This document shows positions 24,653 through 33,467 of a DNA stretch of 44,050 nucleotides, piece after piece; within the stretch, counting starts at the first letter, position 1, and every line of letters begins with the position of its first letter. Made by a program: the position numbers and the translations under genes. Source of the DNA: an uncultured Fimbriimonadales bacterium (GTDB taxonomy: Bacteria; Armatimonadota; Fimbriimonadia; Fimbriimonadales; GBS-DC); contig CALKLF010000029.1 in the NCBI GenBank assembly GCA_937992175.1, positions 1 through 44,050 on the forward strand, written 5' to 3'. The notes beneath the pieces are model-generated. The model saw only the letters and a program-made list of their open reading frames with translations. It did no database searches and had not been told where the DNA came from.

Positions 24653-25612
24653 TCAAAAGTCAACGCGAGCGGTTTCCCGCCACGGGTCGATCATCCTTTC
24701 GCGGTTGAACACTCTGCGATACACGGCGGCAGGGATGCTCAACAGCAGCCAGCTGAGTACGCTGGGCGACTGACGGAACAGCCGCCACGCCTGCCGTAGC
24801 CGCCCGCACTTGACCGCCTGCGCAAACGACGGGTACAGCGCGAACATCACAACCCGCTTGTAGGCGCGTTCCAGCAGCGCCCGCTGGCGCTCCGTGGTTT
24901 CGGGCAAACGCTGCAGATACTCCAGCGACCTGCGGCTCTCAACGATTGGGTCATAGCGTGTGGTGACGGTGTTCGGATGCACGCGATAATAGTACATCGG
25001 CTCGGGCAGCAGGGCGAACCGCGCGCCTTTCAGCAGAATCTCCAGGTAAAACGCATAGTCCTGCGACTTACGGATGTGTTCGGCGTAGCGAACCCCCTTC
25101 TCGTGCAGAAACTCGGCGCGTATGAGCGGCTTAATCGAGGGGTGCGCCTGGATGACCTCTTCTACGGTGAAACAGCGCGGTTGCCTGGGCGGTCGTGCGT
25201 GCGTCGCCCAGGAGACGGCGTAGACGCTACCCCACTCGGTGTAATAGACCTGCAAATCGGCGACCATGTCGGCATGCATCCGCTCCGCGAAGGCGGTCAG
25301 TTTCTCAAGGCGTTCGGGGGCGTACCAGTCGTCGGCGTCAAGCACGGCAATCCACTCGCCCTGTGCGGCGTCTAAGGCACGGTTGCGCGTAAAGCCTGCC
25401 CCCATGTTGCGCTCGTTTTGCAGGAACTTGATGCGTGGATCAGCGAGATACTTACGCACTGCCTGCGCAGTGTCGTCGCTGGAGGCGTCGTCGACGATTA
25501 TCATCTCCCAGTCCGATAGCGTCTGCGCCTGCACCGATTCGATACATTGCCCGATGTACGGCGCGACATTATAGGCAGGTGTGATAATCGATACTTTCGG
25601 ACGCAGAGACAT
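24653..25612 (-). CDS. Glycosyltransferase family 2
   Basis: The 319-residue protein has the GT-A fold signature: VSIITPAYNVAPYIGQCIES at the start, the nucleotide-binding IIVDDASSDDT, and the metal-binding DxD in VLDADDWYAPERL. It is probably cytoplasmic and adds a sugar to a surface polysaccharide or glycolipid; donor and acceptor are unknown. A perfect TATAAT (25625-25620) is followed by 7 bases and then ATG 25612, so the message is probably leaderless and starts at MSLRPKV; the ATG at 25615 would lie upstream of the transcript start. Confidence 0.9.
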   Translation of the reverse strand: MSLRPKVSIITPAYNVAPYIGQCIESVQAQTLSDWEMIIVDDASSDDTAQAVRKYLADPRIKFLQNERNMGAGFTRNRALDAAQGEWIAVLDADDWYAPERLEKLTAFAERMHADMVADLQVYYTEWGSVYAVSWATHARPPRQPRCFTVEEVIQAHPSIKPLIRAEFLHEKGVRYAEHIRKSQDYAFYLEILLKGARFALLPEPMYYYRVHPNTVTTRYDPIVESRRSLEYLQRLPETTERQRALLERAYKRVVMFALYPSFAQAVKCGRLRQAWRLFRQSPSVLSWLLLSIPAAVYRRVFNRERMIDPWRETARVDF

Positions 25613-25619
25613 CATTGAG

Positions 25620-25625
25620 ATTATA
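25620..25625 (-). promoter_or_regulatory. -10 box (TATAAT) for leaderless glycosyltransferase mRNA
   Basis: A perfect TATAAT ends 7 bases before ATG 25612 on the minus strand. It lies in the 27-bp gap after the GH20 gene, so the glycosyltransferase does not depend on the GH20 promoter. Confidence 0.5.
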
Positions 25626-25639
25626 CCGCGTATCGGTTT

Positions 25640-28363
25640 CTAATCCCCCGCCAATCCCAGGAGCGTCCACCCCGCAACAGGGTCTGCGACGATGAATCGC
25701 ACCACTCGGATGCTCTTTTCGGGGTAGGGGTTTTTCCATTTGAGCAGGCGCGCGGTCGCCTGTTCGCCGTTTGCGCCGCGCGCTCGCCACAGCGGCAGAC
25801 CCTCAAGCGCGTACATCGGGTCGTTCCATGCGCGAATATGCCGTCCGTACACGACCGCTTGCTCCGTCCGCGTCCCGTCGGCATATTCAATCACGATGCG
25901 CCCTACCTCGTTGCCGACCTCCGTTTGCCAGCCTGTGGTGTGGAGCAGGTAGAGGGTATGTGCTTTGCGATTAAGCGTCAGGCGCACCTCCGCAGGGAGC
26001 GAATCAGGCGCAAGATAGCTGGCGAGCGTCACGCCACGCGCGCCGCTCAGTTGAAACCGGTGCCCGCCTAAATGCATCGCGCCTGACGGCAGCCCCGACC
26101 ACAGCGGACTGAGCCTTGTCAAGTCCGCGTTGGCGACGACAGCAAGGTCAACGATGAATCCACCCTGCGGACGCAACGAGACTGGTTCGTGAGCATAACG
26201 CTCGATAAACAGCCGCTCGAAATCGTAAGATAGCTGGTCAGGCATCGGCAGGTCAGTGTCCCATGCATACGCGCCTGCAATAAGATACGCCACGAACTGA
26301 CGCAGTTCCACGCCCTGAAGCGTGCGCTCGTTCAGCGTGTAGCCCGCCCAGGTGCTTTGCAATAGCCCCGCAATGCGTCGCTGGCGCGCGGCTTTGGCAA
26401 AGGTCGCAATGTTGTCGGGGTTGTACCAGGTCGTGGCGATAATCGCGCTAAATCCCGCGCCCTGCAAAACAGGCAGGCTGATGTAGTTTTCGGGCTGGGT
26501 CGGGGTGTAGTGCCAGTCGCAAATCACGAGGTCTTGCAGTTTGCTCAGGCGTTCGCGCGTGAACTGCGCTTCCTGTTGGCTCTGCGCGTGTGCGCCGCCG
26601 TCGTTTGCTTCGCCCCGAGCAAGCAGTACATCGCCCCACATCAACACCTTAGCCACCCCGCGCCGCTTCATTTCACTGTAAACCCATTCCGTATGCTCCA
26701 CGAACAGCTCGGCGACTGTCGCGCCTTGACTTTCGGGACGATAGGGGAACCGCCCACGCAGGGTCACCTCGTCCATCCCGATATGAAAATCGCGCGGCTG
26801 AAACACCTCGAACACCTCATCGTACAGGCGTTGCAGGAACGGGCGAGTTTCAGGATTGCGCGGCGCAATCGCCCAAGGGGTGTCGGGGTCTTCTGCGAGA
26901 TGTTTGTTTGCATCGTTGCGGAACGCCCAGTACATATGCCCCAACGACTGGATGAGCGGGATTGGTTCGATCAGGTTTTTGCGTGAAACTTGTACCGCCT
27001 CGCGCAGGATGGGCTTCGGCGCAGAGATGTCTACCCATGCGTGGCGGATGGTCTCCCACTGCCCGTAGCCGCACTCGACAATCAGATGATTGAACTTGCC
27101 GTGGGCGATTACATTTTCAATCAGGCGGGGCAGGAAGTCGGGCTGCGTGCTGCCAAATAGGTGGACGCCGCGCCATTTCAGATGGGGGTAGTCGATGATG
27201 CGCACAGGCGACGCCTGCAACGCGCCTGTCGTGGGCTGCAGCCACTGAATCAGCGTTTGCACGCCGTAAAAGGCACCTTCTGGCAGACGCCCGACGATTT
27301 TAACGCCTGTCGGGGCGACTTCCAGATAATATGCGCCCTGCTGGTCAGGTATGGGATGCTTGCGTTGTAGCGCGGGGCTGCCGCCGATAAAGACGCCGCC
27401 CATTTCGGGTTGCCCCACGCGAATCTCGGCGCGGATACGGTATCGCTCCAGCTCGCGCGCTAAGGCTTCGGCGGCAGGGCGGTAGGTTTCGTCCTCGATG
27501 TGCAGTTGTGCGACCTGCTCTGCAGGCAGGCGGAACGGCTCACCGTCCTCGCGCCAGAGGATTTTAGGCGGCGGAATCAGCTCCGGCTCGCGCGGCGCAG
27601 GCAGCCAGCGGTCGGCGACGGTTTCTATGGAGGCAGGAATCTCCTGCGGCGCGCCCTGCACAGGCAAAGGTTTCGGTTCGAGGCGCAAACGCAGAGTAAT
27701 TTCCACGCGCTCGCCCCGCTGGAGCGGGCGTCCCAGAACACCCACCCACAAAGTAGGAACCTCGCGCGACCACCATCGCCCCGAACTCCTGCCATCCAGA
27801 ACATGCAAGTTTTGTCCTGAAACTTGTAAACTTACTATTCGGCTCCGCAGCGCGAACCGCTCCCCTGAGAACAGGCGTTCTGCAGGGAAGGTCTTCGGTT
27901 CACGGGCGAGGATGGGGGTCGCCAATTCGCCCGTGCCTGAAAGGGTCGCTTCGAGCAGATATTGCGCGTTCCACAGTCCGATACACCATTCTACAATCGC
28001 AGGCTTCTCGCTGCGCCACTCGACCTCCAGCTGCCATTCCAGCATATCTGGGGCGACTTTGCGTAGCGTCTCGCTCATCGCGCCGAGTTCGGGGTTGACG
28101 GGATGGCGCAGGATGAGCGCATCACCCTCGCGTTGGGGCGCGGGCGGCGTCCCCTGAGAACTATAATAGCCTGCGCTCCAGTCAGGCGCAGCGAGCTGTG
28201 CCCACGAGCCGCGACTGAGCAGGACGCCGTTCACACGGAGCTGAACGCCGTCGCCGCCGCGCAGGCGCGCCTCCCAACCATTGCCCGAAAGGGCAGGCGA
28301 CTGCGCAGAACTTGAAAGCATATTACTAAGCCAGAGTAGACCGAGCATAAGCCGATAGCGCAT
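25640..28363 (-). CDS. Secreted glycoside hydrolase family 20 (beta-N-acetylhexosaminidase-like)
   Basis: The product of about 907 residues has a signal peptide (LMLGLLWLSNMLSSSAQS). A beta-rich N-terminal domain of about 230 residues is followed by a GH20b-type domain (GGVFIGGSPALQRKHPIPDQ; AYYLEVAPTGVKIVG; GAFYGVQTLIQWL). The GH20 barrel follows, with the catalytic Asp-Glu pair in DFHIGMDEVTLRGR and the aromatic phrases KVLMWGDVLL and YTPTQPENY. A C-terminal beta domain closes the protein. Such enzymes remove terminal N-acetylglucosamine or N-acetylgalactosamine outside the cytoplasm. The start is ATG 28363 or, less likely, TTG 28381; neither has a clear ribosome site. Confidence 0.88.
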   Translation of the reverse strand: MRYRLMLGLLWLSNMLSSSAQSPALSGNGWEARLRGGDGVQLRVNGVLLSRGSWAQLAAPDWSAGYYSSQGTPPAPQREGDALILRHPVNPELGAMSETLRKVAPDMLEWQLEVEWRSEKPAIVEWCIGLWNAQYLLEATLSGTGELATPILAREPKTFPAERLFSGERFALRSRIVSLQVSGQNLHVLDGRSSGRWWSREVPTLWVGVLGRPLQRGERVEITLRLRLEPKPLPVQGAPQEIPASIETVADRWLPAPREPELIPPPKILWREDGEPFRLPAEQVAQLHIEDETYRPAAEALARELERYRIRAEIRVGQPEMGGVFIGGSPALQRKHPIPDQQGAYYLEVAPTGVKIVGRLPEGAFYGVQTLIQWLQPTTGALQASPVRIIDYPHLKWRGVHLFGSTQPDFLPRLIENVIAHGKFNHLIVECGYGQWETIRHAWVDISAPKPILREAVQVSRKNLIEPIPLIQSLGHMYWAFRNDANKHLAEDPDTPWAIAPRNPETRPFLQRLYDEVFEVFQPRDFHIGMDEVTLRGRFPYRPESQGATVAELFVEHTEWVYSEMKRRGVAKVLMWGDVLLARGEANDGGAHAQSQQEAQFTRERLSKLQDLVICDWHYTPTQPENYISLPVLQGAGFSAIIATTWYNPDNIATFAKAARQRRIAGLLQSTWAGYTLNERTLQGVELRQFVAYLIAGAYAWDTDLPMPDQLSYDFERLFIERYAHEPVSLRPQGGFIVDLAVVANADLTRLSPLWSGLPSGAMHLGGHRFQLSGARGVTLASYLAPDSLPAEVRLTLNRKAHTLYLLHTTGWQTEVGNEVGRIVIEYADGTRTEQAVVYGRHIRAWNDPMYALEGLPLWRARGANGEQATARLLKWKNPYPEKSIRVVRFIVADPVAGWTLLGLAGD

Positions 28364-28424
28364 CGCTTTAATGGTTCGCAAGGAGGAAGAGTTTACCTGC
28401 CGTGATTGTTGTTATAGGTCATTC

Positions 28425-28527
28425 CCATCAAAAATGCTACGGAATCGCAGCAAGAAGCAGCTGAGATTCCTGCTGCGCTCGGAATAACAATTTCTGTCAT
28501 TCCGAGTGCAGCGAGGAATCTCTATTC
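28425..28527. repeat. Dispersed inverted repeat, copy 1 (about 100 bp)
   Basis: An inverted repeat covers 28463-28522, with arms related to GAGATTCCTGCTGCGCTCGG and its complement around a centre of about 6 bases. The upstream 35 bases (AAAAATGCTACGGAATCGC) also match the sequence before the copy at 41084, so the repeated unit is about 100 bp. A partial third copy of that upstream part lies near 35253-35290. Confidence 0.75.
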
Positions 28528-28600
28528 GGTATCCTTTCTAACGGGAAACACTTGAGTGCCTCAAGGATTAAGTCGTCCCCCTTTGCCTGCTGTTCTTTCT

Positions 28601-28693
28601 CCCCCCTCCCGACCCCCCACGTGGACGGGGGAGGCGTCGTCGCTGCCCACGCGTGCGCTCCCTCCCCGCAAGCGTGGGGGGTCGGGGTGGGGG
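28601..28693. repeat. C/G-tract inverted repeat, copy 1
   Basis: Arms CCCCCCTCCCGACCCCCCAC and CGTGGGGGGTCGGGGTGGGG surround a smaller palindrome. The same type of repeat occurs at 36862 and 40868. The stretch between the GH20 gene and the serpin remnant holds only these repeats. Confidence 0.7.
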
Positions 28694-28762
28694 TAGCTTT
28701 GGCGCAGGCATTGGGGTAAAAAGGAACGAGTTCACACTGGAGAGACTTATAACCAGCTAGGC

Positions 28763-29116
28763 GTGCTGAACCCCGATTTTGAGCAGACGCTCCGCAAGTA
28801 TTACCAGCCTGAAACAAAAGCCTTTGACATTAGCAACGCTTCCACCTGCGTCACCGAGATGAACAACTGGCTTAAGCGCGCTACCGACGGCGCGATTCAA
28901 CAGGTGGTCAGTGAGTCCGACATCGACGAGTTGTCGTTGGGCTTCTTACTGAACGCCTTTGTGCTGGACGCCGAATGGCACGAATATTTCAAAGAGGTAG
29001 GCAAGCGTCCCTTTTATCCGAAGACGGGCGCGCCGCGCCCCATCCCGATGCTTCAGCAGACCCGCATCTTTGCTTACGCCGACGCAACAATCGCCATCGC
29101 GCAGAGTAGCGGCTAA
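28763..29116 (+). pseudogene. Serpin (serine protease inhibitor) internal fragment
   Basis: The 117-residue frame matches the middle of serpins: AFDISNASTCVTEMNNWLKR then TDGAIQQVV (the IN.WV...T.G.I motif), SLGFLLNAFVLDAEWHEYF (the NA.YFKG.W...F motif), and FYPKTGAPRPIPMLQQTRIF (T..F....G....MM.Q). About 130 N-terminal residues and the whole C-terminal part with the reactive centre loop are missing, so it cannot inhibit proteases. The GTG at 28763 is nominal; the frame is open about 80 bases further upstream (TGETYNQLG) into the repeat region. It looks like a gene broken by repeat-mediated rearrangement. Confidence 0.75.
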
Positions 29117-29200
29117 GGGAACCTGTACCCTGTTTTTCGGGTATACTTTACAAAAGCAGGCGCGCCCTCGCGCGGCGAACGGCGCATGCCGATAATCGCC

Positions 29201-29206
29201 TATACT
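29201..29206 (+). promoter_or_regulatory. -10 box (TATACT) for ftsH
   Basis: TATACT lies 35 bases before ATG 29242; a strong Shine-Dalgarno (AGGAGG) is 3-8 bases from the start. A second TATACT at 29142-29147 could be an additional promoter. No clear -35 box accompanies either. Confidence 0.4.
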
Positions 29207-29241
29207 AAACTGGGTATCCTTAGCGCAACTACAGGAGGCGT

Positions 29242-31182
29242 ATGTTGAGTAAAAACGCACGCACATTTTTGACTATCGTGGGGTTTGTGCTGGTGCTGCT
29301 GCTGCTGATGCAATATCTGCGTCAACTGCAGCCGATGGGCGCACGCGAGCTAAGCTATACTGCCCTTGTGCAAGCCGTGAAGGGCAAAAACATCGCCGAA
29401 GCGACCGTGCAAGGGAACCGACTGGTGGGTACTCTGAAGAATGGCTCCGCGTTCCACGCTGCCCTGCCCCCTGAAGGCTCTGCACGCGACTCGCTCTACA
29501 AGCAGATGGCCGAAGCGGAGATCAGTCTCAAGTTCACTGAAGACAGCCGTGTGCCTGATTACCTCAGCCAGATGCTGGGGATGTTTCTGGTGGTCCTGCT
29601 GATTGGCGGGCTGTTCTGGTTTCTGTTGATGCGTTCGGCGCAGGCGGGGAACAATCAGGCGTTTTCATTCGGCAAGGCGCGCGCCCGCCGCTACAACGAG
29701 AGCATTCCGCGCGTGACCTTTGAGGATGTGGCGGGCGTGGAAGAGGCGAAACAGGAACTCGCCGAGGTGGTGGACTACCTCAAGAACACGCAGAAGTACC
29801 AGAAACTCGGCGCGAAAATCCCCAAGGGCATATTGCTGCTCGGTCCGCCAGGCTGCGGCAAGACGCTGCTCGCGCGTGCGGTAGCCGGCGAGGCGGGCGT
29901 GCCGTTTTTCCACATCAGCGGCTCCGACTTCGTGGAGATGTTCGTCGGCGTCGGCGCAGCTCGTGTACGCGACCTGTTTGAGACCGCCAAGGCGAACCGA
30001 CCCGCGCTGATTTTCATCGACGAGATCGACGCCGTCGGGCGACAGCGCGGCACAGGACTCGGCGGCGGACACGATGAGCGCGAGCAGACGCTCAACCAGC
30101 TGCTGGTGGAGATGGACGGCTTCGACCCGAATCTGGGCATCATCGTGATTGCCGCCACGAATCGCGCCGATATCTTAGACCCCGCGCTGCTCCGTCCTGG
30201 GCGCTTCGACCGCCATATCGTAGTAGACCCACCCGATGTGGAAGGGCGCAAGAAGATTCTGGAGGTGCATACGAAGGGCAAGCCCCTCGCGCCTGATGTG
30301 GATCTAGAAGTGCTGGCGAAACGCACGCCGGGCTTCACGGGGGCGGATCTGGCGAACCTCGTGAACGAAGCTGCGCTCATCGCCGCGCGACGCAACAAGA
30401 CGCGCACCAGCATGGAGGAGTTCGAGGAAGCCGTCGACCGCGTGATTGCAGGTCCGCAGCGGCGCAATCGCGTGGTGGATCAGCGCGAGCGCGAGGTGGT
30501 CGCCTATCACGAGGTGGGGCACGCGATTGTGGGCGAGCTGTTGCCCGAAGCGGAGCCGGTGCATAAAATCTCCATCCTGCCGCGTGGGATGGCGCTCGGC
30601 TACACGATTCAGATGCCCGAACGCGACCGCTACCTCTACACGCGCCAGTCGCTGCTCGATCGGATTACCACGATGTTAGGCGGGCGCGTGGCGGAAGAAA
30701 TCGTGTTCGGCGAGGTGGGCACTGGGGCGCATGACGACCTCAAGCGCGCGACCGAAATCGCCCGCGCGATGGTCACCGAGTACGGCATGAGCGAGAAGCT
30801 CGGACCGCTCACCTTCGGCAGGCGACACGGCAACCCGTTCCTCGGTCGCGACATCATGGAAGACCGCAACTACAGCGAGCAGATCGCCTATGAAATTGAC
30901 CAGGAGGTGCGCCGCATTATCGAGGAGTGCTACCAGCGGGCGAAAGAGATTCTGATGCGCAATCGCGACAAGATGGATCGCATCGTGCAGGCGTTGATGG
31001 AGCGCGAGAACCTGTCGCGCGAAGAGTTTCTTGCGCTGATGCGCGACGAGGAGGGCGACCAGCCCGCCCACACGCCTGAACCTGCGCCGACCGAGCCGCC
31101 CGTCGTCGCGTCGGAGACCCCTGTGGACGAGGGCGGCGCACCTACAAAACGCCTGCGTCCGCGCGCCGCGCCGAGTAGCTAA
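29242..31182 (+). CDS. ftsH: ATP-dependent membrane zinc metalloprotease FtsH
   Basis: FtsH pulls membrane and cytoplasmic proteins apart with ATP and degrades them. The 646-residue protein has a first membrane segment ([16 protein letters not shown]), a periplasmic part of about 75 residues, a second membrane segment ([17 protein letters not shown]), then the AAA+ module: Walker A GPPGCGKT, Walker [10 protein letters not shown], pore loop ([17 protein letters not shown]) and the second region of homology ([20 protein letters not shown]). The zinc site HEVGH and the downstream Asp ([12 protein letters not shown]) complete the protease. The C-terminal 45 residues are Pro/Glu-rich, then basic. 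AGGAGG precedes the start. Confidence 0.97.
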   Translation: MLSKNARTFLTIVGFVLVLLLLMQYLRQLQPMGARELSYTALVQAVKGKNIAEATVQGNRLVGTLKNGSAFHAALPPEGSARDSLYKQMAEAEISLKFTEDSRVPDYLSQMLGMFLVVLLIGGLFWFLLMRSAQAGNNQAFSFGKARARRYNESIPRVTFEDVAGVEEAKQELAEVVDYLKNTQKYQKLGAKIPKGILLLGPPGCGKTLLARAVAGEAGVPFFHISGSDFVEMFVGVGAARVRDLFETAKANRPALIFIDEIDAVGRQRGTGLGGGHDEREQTLNQLLVEMDGFDPNLGIIVIAATNRADILDPALLRPGRFDRHIVVDPPDVEGRKKILEVHTKGKPLAPDVDLEVLAKRTPGFTGADLANLVNEAALIAARRNKTRTSMEEFEEAVDRVIAGPQRRNRVVDQREREVVAYHEVGHAIVGELLPEAEPVHKISILPRGMALGYTIQMPERDRYLYTRQSLLDRITTMLGGRVAEEIVFGEVGTGAHDDLKRATEIARAMVTEYGMSEKLGPLTFGRRHGNPFLGRDIMEDRNYSEQIAYEIDQEVRRIIEECYQRAKEILMRNRDKMDRIVQALMERENLSREEFLALMRDEEGDQPAHTPEPAPTEPPVVASETPVDEGGAPTKRLRPRAAPSS

Positions 31183-31184
31183 TC

Positions 31185-31252
31185 TCGTCGGCGTCCCCGC
31201 CGACGAAAACAAAACCGCGCCCCAGGGGGAGGGACAGCCTGGGGCGCTTTCG
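31185..31252 (+). terminator. Hairpin repeat plus terminator-like hairpin after ftsH
   Basis: A perfect 9-bp hairpin (TCGTCGGCG/CGCCGACGA, 31185-31206, loop TCCC) is followed by a 10-bp stem (GCGCCCCAGG at 31217-31226 and CCTGGGGCGC at 31238-31247) with TTT after it. The second is a fair intrinsic terminator for ftsH. The first has the same arms as the repeats inside the GH42-like gene. Confidence 0.55.
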
Positions 31253-31295
31253 GAGAGGGAGGGACAAGATGCTATGACCGCACGCCGTGTAGTGT

Positions 31296-31333
31296 AGCAA
31301 CTTTCGTGCCATTCGATGTGCGCATGCTATAAT
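31296..31333 (+). promoter_or_regulatory. Promoter of the SPOR gene with a possible operator over the -35 region
   Basis: TATAAT (31328-31333) lies 17 bases before the start codon, with GGAGG before ATG 31351. The 16-base sequence AGCAACTTTCGTGCCA (31296-31311) covers the -35 position and occurs again at 33074-33089, just before another -10 box. Confidence 0.45.
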
Positions 31334-31350
31334 TTTCGCTGGAGGTCGCT

Positions 31351-32133
31351 ATGCCGTTAGAGTTCCGCAGTCGCGAGGAAGAGGGGTTCTCAATCAAGAG
31401 ATTCCTGAAAACTTTCGGCGCTGGCGTCGCGGTGTTCCTGATTTTCATGGCAGTCGGCTATTATCTGATTGGACCGCGCATCGCGGTTTCAGAAGATGGG
31501 CGACTACAACTGCGCCTCGCCTCCAAACCTGCTGCGCCGTCCGCCGAGACGCTGAATGCCGAGAAACCCATGCCGAAAGTCGAGGTCTACGAGAAGCTTT
31601 CCCCTGAGGTCACGGCGGGCACGGGCGTGATTATTGGCTCGCGGGAAGTCGCGCCGTTCGATTATGAGCGGTATCAGCAGAAGCGTCGCGAGCGCAAGGC
31701 GAAACAACCTGTGGAAACGTCGCCCCCAACGGACGAGTCGCCCGCGCCAACCGACGACGAATACTTTGTGCCCGACGAGACCGCGTCCGAAACGCCTCCC
31801 AGTTCCGAGACGCCCGTCGAGCCTGCGCCTGTTGAACCGCAGCCTGCAGAACCCGCACCGCCACCGCCTCAGCAGACGGAACCGCAATTCAGCCAGCTTG
31901 GTGGTCTCTACCGTGTGCAAATCGGCGTCTACGAGAGCCGCGAGAACGCGAATCAGGTTGTCCAGAGCCTGATTGCCAGCGGTTTCGACGCCAGCATCGT
32001 GCCTTTCCAGCGCGATGGCAAAACGCTTTATCGCGTGCAGGCGCTCGTGACGCGCGACAAAGCGAAAGCCGACGCGCTCAAGAGCCAGCTGGAAAGCAAG
32101 GGCTTCCCCGCAGTGGTGGCAAAAGTGCAGTAG
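31351..32133 (+). CDS. Membrane-anchored SPOR-domain protein
   Basis: The 260-residue protein has one membrane segment (FLKTFGAGVAVFLIFMAVGY, residues about 18-42) after a short charged N-terminus, a long Pro/Glu/Thr-rich periplasmic linker (about 95-175), and a C-terminal SPOR domain: LYRVQIGVYESRENANQVVQ, then LIASGFDASIVPF, DGKTLYRVQALV, KAKADALKSQLE and GFPAVV. SPOR domains bind peptidoglycan stripped of stem peptides and gather at the division septum. The protein is likely to act in cell division or wall remodelling. GGAGG precedes the start. It converges with the sigma-70 gene, with 3 bp between them. Confidence 0.88.
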   Translation: MPLEFRSREEEGFSIKRFLKTFGAGVAVFLIFMAVGYYLIGPRIAVSEDGRLQLRLASKPAAPSAETLNAEKPMPKVEVYEKLSPEVTAGTGVIIGSREVAPFDYERYQQKRRERKAKQPVETSPPTDESPAPTDDEYFVPDETASETPPSSETPVEPAPVEPQPAEPAPPPPQQTEPQFSQLGGLYRVQIGVYESRENANQVVQSLIASGFDASIVPFQRDGKTLYRVQALVTRDKAKADALKSQLESKGFPAVVAKVQ

Positions 32134-32136
32134 GCT

Positions 32137-33036
32137 TTACTTCTCCGCGAAGTATTCCCGCGCCAGCGCGCGCAGTTTCGTGAGCGCCTGCTTCTCCAGC
32201 TGACGGGCGCGCTCCCGCGAGAGCCGTTTCACATGCCCAGGCGGAATCTCGCTCACATCCAGCCCCAGATGACGATAGATTGCCCACCGCTCGCCCGGGG
32301 TTAGGTGCTTATCTATCAGACCGAAAATCTCCGAGATCCACACGCGCTCTACAGCAACCGATTCGGGATCCGCCTCTTCAGGACTGGCAAGCAGTCCGCC
32401 GAGCGGCGTACTCTGGTCGTCGCGCGCTTTGTGTTCGAGGGAGTAGTTCGCGCGGGCGTAGCGCGCCAGTTTCGCCACTTTACTGACAGGCATGTCCAGC
32501 TGTTTTGCGATTTCCTCGTCGGTCGGCTCCTTGCCCAGCGCGGCACGCAGCTCGTTGCGCATGCGCTCAATCTTGCGCAGCGAGTCGATGGCGTGGTTCG
32601 GCAGGCGAATCATGTTGATTTGGGCGTCGGCGGCGCGCCCCACGCTCTGGCGAATCCAGTGAACCGCGTAAGTGCTGAAGCGCAGCCCCCGCTCCACATC
32701 GAAGTTTCGAATCGCCCGGAACAGCCCGATTGCGCCTTCCTGCACGAGGTCTTCCAGCGGCAAACCAGGACGCACATAGCGGCGCGCGATACTAACGACG
32801 AGACGCATGTTCGACTCAATCAGGTGGTTTTGTGCCTCCTCATCGCCCTGCTGAGCGCGTCGAAGCAGCTCCAGCTCCTCATCAGGCTGCAACAGGGGAC
32901 GGCGCAGTAAGTCGCCCAGAATTGAGTCCAGAACGGTGCCGCTCAGTCCCTGTCCCAGTTCCATCTCCAGTTCGGGAGCGTCGTTGCTCCAGCACTCCAT
33001 TTCCGTTGAACCCGTATAATCCACAAACGAACGCAT
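32137..33036 (-). CDS. RNA polymerase sigma-70 factor, RpoD/SigA-like (group 2-like)
   Basis: The 299-residue protein lacks region 1.1. It has region 1.2 (LLRRPLLQPDEELELLRRAQ), region 2 with the core-binding and -10 helices (NLRLVV-like NMRLVVSIARRY; PLEDLVQEGAIGLFRAIRNF; RFSTYAVHWIRQSV), region 3 (RLPNHAIDSLRKIERMRNEL) and region 4 (LTPGERWAIYRHLG; VKRLSRERARQLEKQAL). The first part of region 4.2 (DVSEIPPGHVKRLSRERARQ) differs from the usual TLEEIG helix. This fits a second primary-like sigma factor rather than the main one. Start ATG 33036 has no ribosome site; ATG 33000 is an alternative because a -10-like TATACG ends 12 bases before it. Confidence 0.88.
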   Translation of the reverse strand: MRSFVDYTGSTEMECWSNDAPELEMELGQGLSGTVLDSILGDLLRRPLLQPDEELELLRRAQQGDEEAQNHLIESNMRLVVSIARRYVRPGLPLEDLVQEGAIGLFRAIRNFDVERGLRFSTYAVHWIRQSVGRAADAQINMIRLPNHAIDSLRKIERMRNELRAALGKEPTDEEIAKQLDMPVSKVAKLARYARANYSLEHKARDDQSTPLGGLLASPEEADPESVAVERVWISEIFGLIDKHLTPGERWAIYRHLGLDVSEIPPGHVKRLSRERARQLEKQALTKLRALAREYFAEK

Positions 33037-33073
33037 TCAGCAATACCCCCGCTTCTACTGCAATCGCCTTTAC

Positions 33074-33117
33074 AGCAACTTTCGTGCCAAAAGAGTCGGG
33101 AACAGGTGGGGTATACT
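33074..33117 (+). promoter_or_regulatory. Possible promoter of the dapB-dapA operon
   Basis: TATACT lies at 33112-33117, preceded by the 16-base motif AGCAACTTTCGTGCCA (33074-33089), which also occurs over the -35 region of the SPOR gene. A transcript from here would have a 350-base leader full of hairpins before dapB. Confidence 0.35.
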
Positions 33118-33239
33118 GTAGGTAGAGGGAATTGCCGAGTAGAGGCGCGGGTCAACATGAGTAGGCTTCGGGAGGCGCGCCCACGCTGAAGAACGGAGCC
33201 GAACGGGTTGCCCGCCGAAGTCGCGCGAGGGGCGAGCGC

Positions 33240-33450
33240 GCGGCTGGGCTGCAGGAGAATATCTTGCAGACTGTCGCTTTGCCTTAGCAAAGCGGAGCGC
33301 TACTCGATCAGGCAACTGCCTGCTCGACCCACGCTTGCCTCGCTCGTTGTGTTTCCCCACCTGCGTAGCACGGGCGTCCCGCCCGTGCAGGTGGACTTGA
33401 GCTGGACGCTCAAGCCACAACAGGAGCCTGCTTGAGCGTCCCGCTCAAGC
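33240..33450. repeat. Cluster of hairpin repeats upstream of dapB
   Basis: Perfect palindromes lie at 33368-33388 (GCACGGGC/GCCCGTGC, loop GTCCC), 33396-33414 (CTTGAGC/GCTCAAG) and 33430-33450 (GCTTGAGC/GCTCAAGC, loop GTCCC), with weaker ones (GCTTTGC/GCAAAGC near 33282; GGCA/TGCC near 33312) before them. No gene is supported between 33037 and 33467. The minus strand encodes a known junk phrase HGRDARAT across one of these hairpins. The last one ends 17 bases before the dapB start. Confidence 0.75.
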
Positions 33451-33467
33451 TACGACAGGAGGCGTTT

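Noticed and set aside
33070-33420. Minus-strand frame with HGRDARAT
   Set aside because: The phrase comes from hairpin repeats and is widely seen as a false translation.
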